From positions 62,001-126,000 of the forward strand of contig NZ_JBDPLZ010000011.1 of NCBI RefSeq assembly GCF_039871655.1: a stretch of DNA of 64,000 nt, in the 5' to 3' direction. The notes beneath the pieces are model-generated. The model saw only the letters and a program-made list of their open reading frames with translations, was not told the DNA's origin and did no database searches. Origin of the DNA: Actinocorallia sp039871655 (GTDB taxonomy: Bacteria > Actinomycetota > Actinomycetes > Streptosporangiales > Streptosporangiaceae). The translations under genes and the position numbers were made by a program. Shown here one piece after another: positions 7,449 through 14,557 of this stretch (position 1 is the first letter of the stretch; the number at the start of each line of letters is the position of its first letter).

Positions 7449-8393
7449 GTGGCCGCCCCCGTCTACTCCTACGACAAGGACCTCTACAGCAGGGCCTACC
7501 TCAACTGCTACCAGCGCCAGTCCCTGGTCAGGCTCGGCGAGGCGGTGCCGGACGTGACGCTGCTGTTCGCCGGGGCGCTGGTCGGCACCGACGAGATCCA
7601 CCGGCAGATCGTCCGGGAGGGCAGGCCGAGGTACGACTTCGAGAGCCCCGTCCTGGACGCCGAGGCCCTCGCCCTGCTCGGGGTCACCGCGCGGCAGACC
7701 CCGGCCGCCGACTACGCCGAGGCCCGGCCGCTCCTGCTGGAGGCCGTCCGCGAGAGCGGCTTCGCGCTGCCGGTCATCGACGTGTTCTACCTGCCGCACT
7801 GCGTCGAGTACCGCAAGCAGCACGTCACCCACACGATCATGCTGACCGGCCTGGAGGACGGCCACTGGTCGTTCGTCGACGACAACCCAGCGAGTGTCCT
7901 GTGCGAGTACCGCTTCCCCGAGCGGGTCGTGGCGGACGCGTTCGACAACGGCGAACTCCGCCAGGTCAGGACGTTCACCACGGCCGGATACGACCCCGCC
8001 GAGGCCGCCGCCGGAATCGCCGCCATGTTCGCCGCGCGTCTGGAGGCCTACACCGACACCTACGCGGTGCTGAAAGGCGCAGCGGACCTGCTCGGCTCCC
8101 CGTGGATCGCGCCGGGCCGGGCGATCACCCTGCTGGGCGACGTCTTCACCGTGTACCTCGGCTCCCGGACCTGCCTGCGCGAGTACGTCCGCCGGCAGCT
8201 CCCCGACCCGGAGACCGACGCCCTGCTGGGGACGGCCGTCGAACGTGCGGCCGGGCTGCGCAGCAGGCTCCTCATCGGCGCGGTCACGGGCCTCGTCGAC
8301 GTGTCGGCGCTCGCGGCGGAGGCACTGACCCTGAAGGAAACCGAAGAACGACTCCTGGACCGGCTGCGCGCCGAGGTCCTGCAACGACTCTGA
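7449..8393 (+). CDS. BtrH-like (butirosin H N-terminal domain) acyl-carrier:amine acyltransferase candidate
   Basis: A 314-residue protein. The N-terminal part fits the BtrH_N family, a cysteine-protease-like fold: Cys20 in LNCYQRQSL, then LPVIDVFYLPHCVEYRKQH with VTHTIML (His128) and an acidic SFVDDNP (Asp144/145). BtrH moves an acyl chain from the carrier BtrI to an aminoglycoside amine in butirosin biosynthesis. With two carrier proteins nearby, acyl transfer from a carrier to an amine is a reasonable inference. The start is GTG 7449, 5 bp after the GNAT stop. The C-terminal half is helical and not recognised. Recognition is by motif pattern, not a search. Confidence 0.65.
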   Translation: MAAPVYSYDKDLYSRAYLNCYQRQSLVRLGEAVPDVTLLFAGALVGTDEIHRQIVREGRPRYDFESPVLDAEALALLGVTARQTPAADYAEARPLLLEAVRESGFALPVIDVFYLPHCVEYRKQHVTHTIMLTGLEDGHWSFVDDNPASVLCEYRFPERVVADAFDNGELRQVRTFTTAGYDPAEAAAGIAAMFAARLEAYTDTYAVLKGAADLLGSPWIAPGRAITLLGDVFTVYLGSRTCLREYVRRQLPDPETDALLGTAVERAAGLRSRLLIGAVTGLVDVSALAAEALTLKETEERLLDRLRAEVLQRL

Positions 8394-8409
8394 GACAAGG
8401 AGCGCGCTT

Positions 8410-8943
8410 TTGCCCATCCAGCCCCGCCTCGTCGTGACCGGCGGCGCCGCGGAGGTCCTCATGGACGCCTCCGCCGAGCCCGTCACCGTCGGAGCCTCCC
8501 CCGGCGTGGAGTTCTTCCTGCTGTGGGGCACCCCGGACGGCACCCCCTCGGTCGGCGCGAAGCCCGCGGAGCCCGTCACGCTCCCGTTCTTCGCCGGGCC
8601 GGGCGGCACCCGGCTGCTGCTGGCGCGGTACGCGCCCGCCTCGTCGGTGCCGGAGCCCGCCGGGGATCCGGACGCGCTGCGGGCCGAGGCCGACGCGCTG
8701 CTGCCGGGCCTGCTCGACCCTTTCGAGCCGGGCGACGACTCCGGCATGCACTCCACCGACACCCTCGACTACGGCATCTGCCTGGAGGGCGAGCTGTGGC
8801 TGGAACTGGACGACGGGACCGAGGTCCGCCTCACCCCCGGCACCTGCGTGGTGCAGCAGGGCACCCGGCACGCCTGGCACAACCGCTCGGACGCGCCCGC
8901 GCTCATGTGCTTCGTCGGAATCGGCGCCGTCCGTGAAGGGTGA
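8410..8943 (+). CDS. Cupin-domain protein
   Basis: A 177-residue protein whose C-terminal half is a cupin barrel: GMHSTDTLDYGICLEGE gives motif 1 and PGTCVVQQGTRHAWHNRS gives motif 2 with the HxxH-type metal ligands. The N-terminal half resembles a second, degenerate cupin repeat. The start is TTG 8410 with AAGGAG 8-9 bases upstream, a rare start codon. Cupins here could be dioxygenases, isomerases or ligand sensors. Its end overlaps the next gene by 11 bp, so it is co-translated with the exporter. Confidence 0.8.
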   Translation: MPIQPRLVVTGGAAEVLMDASAEPVTVGASPGVEFFLLWGTPDGTPSVGAKPAEPVTLPFFAGPGGTRLLLARYAPASSVPEPAGDPDALRAEADALLPGLLDPFEPGDDSGMHSTDTLDYGICLEGELWLELDDGTEVRLTPGTCVVQQGTRHAWHNRSDAPALMCFVGIGAVREG

Positions 8944-10198
8944 GCGCCACTCGGCCCGCGCCTACCTGGACGTCCTGCGCGAACGGGACTTCCGGTTGTT
9001 GTGGACGGGCTCGGTCGTCAGCCTGATCGGCGACGGCAGCACCTGGATCGCCCTGTCGTGGATCGCCGTCACGACGGGCGGCGTCGGCAGCCTGACGCTG
9101 CTGGGCGTCTGCTACTTCGCGCCGATCCTCGTCGGCGGGCCGATGGCCGGATGGATCGTCGACCGGTTCTCGCGCCGCTGGATCCTCGTCGCCGACTGCG
9201 TCCTGCGCGGGCTGGTGATGCTGAGCGTCCCGCTGTACGCGCTCTTCTCCGACGTGCCGCTGCCGTACCTGTACGCGGTCGCCGCCGTGTACGGCCTGCT
9301 CAAGATCATCCCGATCGGGGTGGTGCCCGCCGTCATCCCCGAGCTGGTGCCCAAGAGCGGGCTGAGCGCCGCGATCGCCCTGGAGATCACGGCCGCGTCC
9401 GCGGCGAACCTGATCGGGCCCGCGGTCGGCGGCGCGCTGATCCCGCTGATCGGCGCGCACGGCGTCCTGACCGTCGACGCGCTCTCCTACTTCGTGTTCG
9501 CCGGAGCCGTGCTCGCCATGAAGGCACCGCTCGACAAACCGCCCCACCGGGCCGGGGAGAACACCGCCGACCGCGGCTCGTGGCGGCCCGTCCTGGCGTT
9601 CCTGCGCCGCGACAGGGTCATGCTGGTCATCACGATCGCGTTCTCGACCCTGAACGTCGGGCTGGGCATGCTCATCGTGATGCAGCCGTGGCTCGCCCAC
9701 GAACGGCTGCCCGGCGGGGCCGTCATGCTCGGCGTGCTGGTCAGCGTGCTGGCCGGGGCCGAGCTGGTCGGCTCGCTCGTCGGGGGCGCGGTCCGCCCCG
9801 CCCGCCGCCCCATGCTCCGCATGGGCCTGCTCCAGCTCGTCTGCGGGGCGGGGTTGCTGCTCCTGCTGCCCGTTGACCCCGTCCTGATCCTCACCGGGCA
9901 GGTGGTGTGCGGGCTGGCCACGTCGGTGCTGGTCGTCTTCTCGCAGACCGTGCGCTACGAGCGCACCCCCGAGGAGCTGCGCGGCCGCACCATGACCCTG
10001 ATGCGCACGCTGATGCTCGGCGCGGTGCCGCTCGGCTCGATGTTGTGCGGCCCCCTGCTGGACTCCGGCTCCTACACCGCGACGGTGCTGGTGATGGCGG
10101 CCCTGGTCGGGCTGCCCGGCGTGCTCTCCCTCCTCGTCCGCGACCACACGGCCGAGGGGTCCCCCCTACCCGTCCCCGCCCTGGGAAAGGCCGACTGA
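8933..10198 (+). CDS. Major facilitator superfamily exporter
   Basis: A 421-residue membrane protein. The N-terminus RERDFRLLWTGSVVSLIGDGSTWIALSW is typical of the EntS/MFS_3 drug and siderophore exporter group, followed by about 12 hydrophobic segments and a cytoplasmic loop around DKPPHRAGEN. The start is GTG 8933 inside the cupin gene, an 11-bp overlap. Drug:proton antiporters of this kind often export the product of the cluster in which they lie, giving self-resistance. The export role is an inference from position. Confidence 0.88.
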   Translation: MKGERHSARAYLDVLRERDFRLLWTGSVVSLIGDGSTWIALSWIAVTTGGVGSLTLLGVCYFAPILVGGPMAGWIVDRFSRRWILVADCVLRGLVMLSVPLYALFSDVPLPYLYAVAAVYGLLKIIPIGVVPAVIPELVPKSGLSAAIALEITAASAANLIGPAVGGALIPLIGAHGVLTVDALSYFVFAGAVLAMKAPLDKPPHRAGENTADRGSWRPVLAFLRRDRVMLVITIAFSTLNVGLGMLIVMQPWLAHERLPGGAVMLGVLVSVLAGAELVGSLVGGAVRPARRPMLRMGLLQLVCGAGLLLLLPVDPVLILTGQVVCGLATSVLVVFSQTVRYERTPEELRGRTMTLMRTLMLGAVPLGSMLCGPLLDSGSYTATVLVMAALVGLPGVLSLLVRDHTAEGSPLPVPALGKAD

Positions 10199-10201
10199 CC
10201 C

Positions 10202-11410
10202 ATGCGCATCCTCGTCATGCACCGGATTCCCGACTCCTTCGCCCGCTACGCGCAGAACATCGACCACGAACGCCACGAGGTGACCTACGTCAGCGCCGCC
10301 GACCGGGTCGCGACCCTGCCGCAGGGCGTCCGGGCCCGGTTCGTGGAGCGGCCCGGCACCGGGGACACCGCCCGGGAGGTGCTGGAGGCCGTCGCCGGGC
10401 TGCCCGTCCCCGACCTGGTCATCGCGATGTCGGAATACGACCTGCTGCCCGCCGCGCGGGTGCGGGAGGCGCTGGGCACGCCCGGCCCGCGGGAGGCCGA
10501 CGTCCTGCCCGTCCGCGACAAGGTCGTCATGAAGGCGGCGGTCGAGGCGGCCGGGCTGCGCGCCCCCCGCTACCTGCCGCTGGGCGCGGCCCTCGCCGGA
10601 GGGGAGAGCGCGGTGCCCTGGAAGGGCAGGACCGTGCTCAAACCGCTGTCGGGAGCCTCCAGTGAAGGGGTCAGCGAGCACCCGACCGTCGCGGCGGCGC
10701 TGAAAGCGGGCCGGTCCGTGGACGCCGCTGACCACGAGATCGAGGAGTTCGTCGAAGGCCCCGTCATCCACCTGGACGGGCTCATGGCGGACGGCGACCT
10801 CCACTCCGTCCTGGCGTCCCGCTACCTCGGCACCTGCCTGAGCTACGCGCGGGAGGGCACACCACTCGGATCGGTGCAGATCGACACGCCGCCGGACCTG
10901 GCGGACTGGGCCCGGGACTGCCTGCGCGCCGTCGGCGTCCTCGACGGGCCGTTCCACCTGGAGGCGATCCTCAGCGGCGAGGGTCCGGTGTTCCTCGAGG
11001 TCGGGGCCCGCCCCGGCGGAGCCGACATCGTGGACGCGTTCGAGCTGGCGACGGGCGTGCACCTGCAGTCGGCGCAGGTGCTCCAGCTCGTGGGAGAGAC
11101 CGCGGGCCTGCCGCCCGCCCGCACCCCCGGGCCCGACGGGATGTACGGGTTCTTCGTGATCCCCGGCCACACCCTCGGCTCGCGGTACTGCCGGATCAGC
11201 GGCGAGGAACGCTTCCGCGACGACCCGCTCGTCCACCGCTGGGTACAGCGCGCCCCCGACGAACCCGTCAAGGACACCATCACCTACGCCGACTTCGACA
11301 TCCCCGTCGCGGGCGTCATCGGCCCGGCGTCCTCGGAAGTCCTCGAAGGCTTCCTCACCGAACTGTTCGCCACGATCCGGGTCGAACCCGCCCACAGGGA
11401 GCTGCCGTGA
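10202..11410 (+). CDS. ATP-grasp ligase (first of two)
   Basis: A 402-residue ATP-grasp enzyme. RDKVVMKAAVEAAGL, KGRTVLKPLSGASSEGV (glycine-rich phosphate loop), EEFVEGPVIHLDG and FLEVGARPGGADI (Mg-binding Glu and Arg region) follow the family order. Such enzymes form an acyl-phosphate and join it to an amine, making amide or peptide bonds. The start ATG 10202 is 3 bp after the MFS stop. The pair of ATP-grasp genes suggests assembly of a short peptide or amide product, or, as with BtrJ in butirosin biosynthesis, loading an amino acid on a carrier. Confidence 0.85.
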   Translation: MRILVMHRIPDSFARYAQNIDHERHEVTYVSAADRVATLPQGVRARFVERPGTGDTAREVLEAVAGLPVPDLVIAMSEYDLLPAARVREALGTPGPREADVLPVRDKVVMKAAVEAAGLRAPRYLPLGAALAGGESAVPWKGRTVLKPLSGASSEGVSEHPTVAAALKAGRSVDAADHEIEEFVEGPVIHLDGLMADGDLHSVLASRYLGTCLSYAREGTPLGSVQIDTPPDLADWARDCLRAVGVLDGPFHLEAILSGEGPVFLEVGARPGGADIVDAFELATGVHLQSAQVLQLVGETAGLPPARTPGPDGMYGFFVIPGHTLGSRYCRISGEERFRDDPLVHRWVQRAPDEPVKDTITYADFDIPVAGVIGPASSEVLEGFLTELFATIRVEPAHRELP

Positions 11411-12630
11411 CCACTCCGCTGCTGCTGCTCATCACCACCGGCCTGCGCGACTACCGCGAATACCTGCTGCGCTCCATCGCCACGCGCTACCGCGTCCACC
11501 TCGTCACCGCCATCGAACCCACGTGGGAGAAGGCCTACCTGGACGGCGCGACCGTCGTCCCGCACACCGGAGCCGAACACGTCGTGCCCGCCGCCCGCGC
11601 GCTCGCCTCCGCCGAGCCCGTCGCGGGCGTGCTGAGCTGGCACGAGGAGCACATCGTGCAGTCCGCGCTCGCCGCCGAGGAACTCGGCCTGCCCGGCACC
11701 CGCGCCGACGCCGTCCGCCGCTGCCGCGACAAGTCCGCGACCCGCGCGGCCCTCGCCGCCCGCGGCCTCCCCCAGCCCGGCTTCGCCCTGGTCGGCGACC
11801 TGGCGGAGGCCAAGGAGGCCGCCGCCCGCATCGGCTACCCCGTGGTCATCAAACCGCGCGCCGCCGGCGGCAGCCAGGGCGTCGTCCTGGTCGCCGACGA
11901 GGACGAGCTCGCCGACCAGTTCACCGCCACCCGCGACGTGCCCGTCTCCGACCAGCCCGTCTTCGACCAGGGCGTCCTGGTGGAGGAGTACCTGGAGGGA
12001 CCGGAGATCAGCGTCGACGCCGTCGTCCGGGGCGGCAGGGTCACTCCCGTGTTCGTAGCCCGCAAGGACATCGGCTTCCCGCCCTACTTCGAGGAGACCG
12101 GCCACGTCCTGGACGCCGCCGACCCGCTCCTGACCGATCCCGGGCTGCTGCGCGTGCTGTCGTCCGTCCACGAGGCCCTCGGCTGCGCCGACGGCTGGAC
12201 CCACACCGAGCTCAAGCTCACCGCCGACGGACCCAAGCTCATCGAGGTCAACGGCCGTCTCGGCGGCGACCTCATCCCCTATCTGGGCCTGCTCGCCACC
12301 GGGGTCGACCCCGGTCTGGCCGCCGCCGACGTCGCCTGCGGCACGGCGCCCGACCTCACCCCGTCCGTCTCCCGGACCGCCGGGATCCGCTTCTGCTACC
12401 CCCCTCGCAACGACACCCGCGTCGCCTCGCTGTCCTTCCCCGAGGCCCTGCCGCCGGGCGTCGACCTGGCGGTCCCGCTCGTCGCCCCCGGCGACGTCGT
12501 CTCCCCGCCCCGCAAGGGCCTCATCGACGGCCGCGTCGCCCTGATCACAGCGACCGCGGCATCCCCCGCGGACTGCCGAGCCCTCCTCGACCGGGTGGAA
12601 CGGACCCTGACCCTGACCGCCGCGCCCTGA
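11407..12630 (+). CDS. ATP-grasp ligase (second)
   Basis: A 407-residue ATP-grasp enzyme of the carbamoyl-phosphate-synthase-like/dapdiamide synthetase type. RDKSATRAALAARGLPQP, VVIKPRAAGGSQGVVLV, VEEYLEGPEISVD and LIEVNGRLGGDLIP are the expected motifs in order. The GTG start overlaps the stop of the first ATP-grasp gene (GTGA). Family members link amino acids or carboxylates with ATP hydrolysis. It has an N-terminal Rossmann-like pre-ATP-grasp half and a complete C-terminal domain, so it is probably active. The acceptor and donor are unknown. Confidence 0.87.
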   Translation: MTTPLLLLITTGLRDYREYLLRSIATRYRVHLVTAIEPTWEKAYLDGATVVPHTGAEHVVPAARALASAEPVAGVLSWHEEHIVQSALAAEELGLPGTRADAVRRCRDKSATRAALAARGLPQPGFALVGDLAEAKEAAARIGYPVVIKPRAAGGSQGVVLVADEDELADQFTATRDVPVSDQPVFDQGVLVEEYLEGPEISVDAVVRGGRVTPVFVARKDIGFPPYFEETGHVLDAADPLLTDPGLLRVLSSVHEALGCADGWTHTELKLTADGPKLIEVNGRLGGDLIPYLGLLATGVDPGLAAADVACGTAPDLTPSVSRTAGIRFCYPPRNDTRVASLSFPEALPPGVDLAVPLVAPGDVVSPPRKGLIDGRVALITATAASPADCRALLDRVERTLTLTAAP

Positions 12631-12663
12631 CGACCCCGCCCCCCGAACGACGGGACCGCCACC

Positions 12664-13908
12664 GTGACCTCTGACCAGCTCGTCATCCTGCTGTTCGACC
12701 TCGCCCTGGTGTTCGCCGCCGCCTGCCTCATCGGCTCCCTCGCCCGCCGCGTGGGCCAGCCGCCCGTCATCGGCGAGATCATCGCCGGCATCCTCATGGG
12801 CCCGACCCTCCTGGACGGCGCCGTCGGAGACCTCCTCTTCCCTCCGGAGGCCCGCCCCTACCTGACGGCGCTGGCCGACGTGGGCGTGGCGCTGTTCATG
12901 TTCACCGTCGGCTTCGAGCTCGACCACCGGCTCTTGAGGGGTATGCGCCGCGCCGTCACCACCGTCTCGATCGGCTCGGTGCTCCCCGCGTTCGGGCTGG
13001 GCGTGCTCCTGGCCTGGTACCTGCTGCCCGACGGGTCCGCCGCGTCGCTGCTGTTCCTGGGCGTCGCGATGTCGGTGACCGCCCTGCCCGTGCTGGCCCG
13101 CATCCTGCACGACCGCGGCATGACCCGCACCCCCGTCGCCGCTCTCGCCCTCTCCAGCGCCGCCGTCACGGACGCCTTCGCCTGGCTCGCCCTCGCCGCG
13201 CTCACCGTGCTCGCCGGACACCACGGCCAGTGGCGGCTCCTGCTGCTCCCCGTTCTCCTCGCCCTGCTGTCGGCGCTGCGCCCCGCGGCCCGCCGCCTGA
13301 TGGCCCACGCGGAGCGGACCGGCGGCTCGACGCAGCGCGTCCTGGCCCTCGTGGTCCCCGGCCTGCTCCTGTCCGCGGCCTGCACCGAATGGATGGGCCT
13401 CCACTTCATCCTCGGGGCCTTCCTCTTCGGCCTCCTCCTGCCCAAGGACGACCTCCCCCAGATCCGCACCGAGGTCGAGGACGCCGTCCACAAGATGGGC
13501 ACATCTCTGCTGCTGCCGCTCTTCTTCGTCACGGCCGGCCTGAAGGTGGACCTCTCCCGGATCGGCTGGGATGGTCTCGGCCACTTCGCCCTGATCATGC
13601 TGGTAGCCATGGGCGGCAAATCCGGCGGCGTCTTCCTGGCCGCCCGCCTCTCCGGGCTGCACCGCCCCGAGTCGGCCACCCTCGCCGTCCTCTTGAACTC
13701 CCGCGGCCTCACCGAACTCGTCATGCTCTCGGCAGGCCTCTCCCTTGGCCTCCTCGACCAGGACCTCTACTCCCTGATGGTCCTCATGGCCGTCCTCACC
13801 ACCGCGTTGACCGGCCCCCTCCTCCGCCTGGTCGTCCCGCGCGCCCCGGCCGCCGCCGAGCCCTCCCCGGTCCCCGCCGGCACCGGCCCTCCTCCCCCGC
13901 CCTCCTGA
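12664..13908 (+). CDS. CPA2-family (Kef-type) cation/proton antiporter
   Basis: A 414-residue membrane protein with about 12 hydrophobic segments. It carries the CPA2 features GQPPVIGEIIAGILMGP, LADVGVALFMFTVGFELD and NSRGLTELVMLSAGL. It lacks a C-terminal TrkA/KTN domain and ends in a proline-rich tail. Family members exchange Na+ or K+ for protons; relatives are common at the end of antibiotic clusters. The start is GTG 12664, 33 bp after the ATP-grasp stop. It marks the last intact gene before the island. A self-protection role is possible but not shown. Confidence 0.87.
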   Translation: MTSDQLVILLFDLALVFAAACLIGSLARRVGQPPVIGEIIAGILMGPTLLDGAVGDLLFPPEARPYLTALADVGVALFMFTVGFELDHRLLRGMRRAVTTVSIGSVLPAFGLGVLLAWYLLPDGSAASLLFLGVAMSVTALPVLARILHDRGMTRTPVAALALSSAAVTDAFAWLALAALTVLAGHHGQWRLLLLPVLLALLSALRPAARRLMAHAERTGGSTQRVLALVVPGLLLSAACTEWMGLHFILGAFLFGLLLPKDDLPQIRTEVEDAVHKMGTSLLLPLFFVTAGLKVDLSRIGWDGLGHFALIMLVAMGGKSGGVFLAARLSGLHRPESATLAVLLNSRGLTELVMLSAGLSLGLLDQDLYSLMVLMAVLTTALTGPLLRLVVPRAPAAAEPSPVPAGTGPPPPPS

Positions 13909-14030
13909 GCGGCTTCGTCAGGCCGTCCGGGTGGAGGCGCGGAGGAGGGTGTGGGCCAGGGAGAGGATCTGGGCGTGGGCCCGGGCCTCTCGGCGGGCCG
14001 GGGTGTCGGCGCGATGATGGGCGTCGATCC
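13909..14030. repeat. Duplicated fragment of the meaB 3' end (left copy)
   Basis: Bases 13909-13948 are identical to 20273-20312, and 13949-14013 are identical to 20397-20461, in the same orientation. Weaker similarity runs on to about 14030. Relative to the meaB copy, 84 bp (20313-20396, exactly 28 codons) are missing. The missing block is bounded by the repeat AGGAGG (20307-20312 and 20391-20396), as expected for slippage or recombination between short repeats. The fragment encodes only the last few dozen residues of MeaB on the minus strand, with no start. It marks the left edge of the island. Confidence 0.9.
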
Positions 14031-14040
14031 TCCCCTGGCC

Positions 14041-14480
14041 TTCCCCAGCCTTGACCGCGACGCCGGGCGGTTGGCCTCACTCGCATACCGTCTACTCGGC
14101 TCGGCCGCCGACGGAGGATGCCGTGCAGGACGTGTTCCTGCGTCGGCAAGCCGCCGACCGCGACCGGATCGAGACGCCGGAGGCGTGACTGACCAAGATC
14201 GCGATGATCTTCCTCGACGCTGTCTCCTTGGGACGGGCCGAACGGCTGGTCGCACTGCCCACCGAGGACGTGACCGCGGTCTCGGACAGCGCCGGACGCG
14301 CCGAGAAGCTGTTGTTCCCCACCCTTCAGCGGATGGCCGCCGCCCTGCGGGACACGCTCAAGCCGAGCGGAGCCGAACAGCGGTTGGTCGGTGGCTCCCC
14401 CCTCGCTGCACGTCGGCGTGGTCAACAGCTCCCCCGCCGTAATCGACGGCCGGGTGGAAGAATCGCGGAAGATCGAGGCT
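14041..14480 (+). pseudogene. Decayed ECF41/SigJ-type sigma factor
   Basis: In pieces, the sequence translates to RRLASLAYRLLGSAAD, then in another frame EDAVQDVFLR, then QAADRDRIETPEA followed by an in-frame TGA where a Trp is expected, then LTKI. These match the sigma-2 region of ECF41 sigma factors. A jump then leads to SLGRAERLVALPTEDVTAVSDSAGRAEK, which resembles the C-terminal SnoaL-like domain of the same family. So the central sigma-4 region is deleted, with frameshifts and a stop. The gene cannot make a functional sigma factor. Bases 14481-14557 hold nothing I recognise. Confidence 0.7.
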
Positions 14481-14557
14481 AGCGCAACGAAAACCGAAAA
14501 CTAATTCACCTTCCGCCCCAGATGGGTCTGGTCACAGTTCATGGAGGTCAATTCAAA

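Noticed and set aside
11284..13662. Open frame of about 790 codons antisense to the second ATP-grasp and antiporter genes
   Set aside because: Repetitive Gly/Glu/Asp composition and no motifs; a shadow of the real genes.
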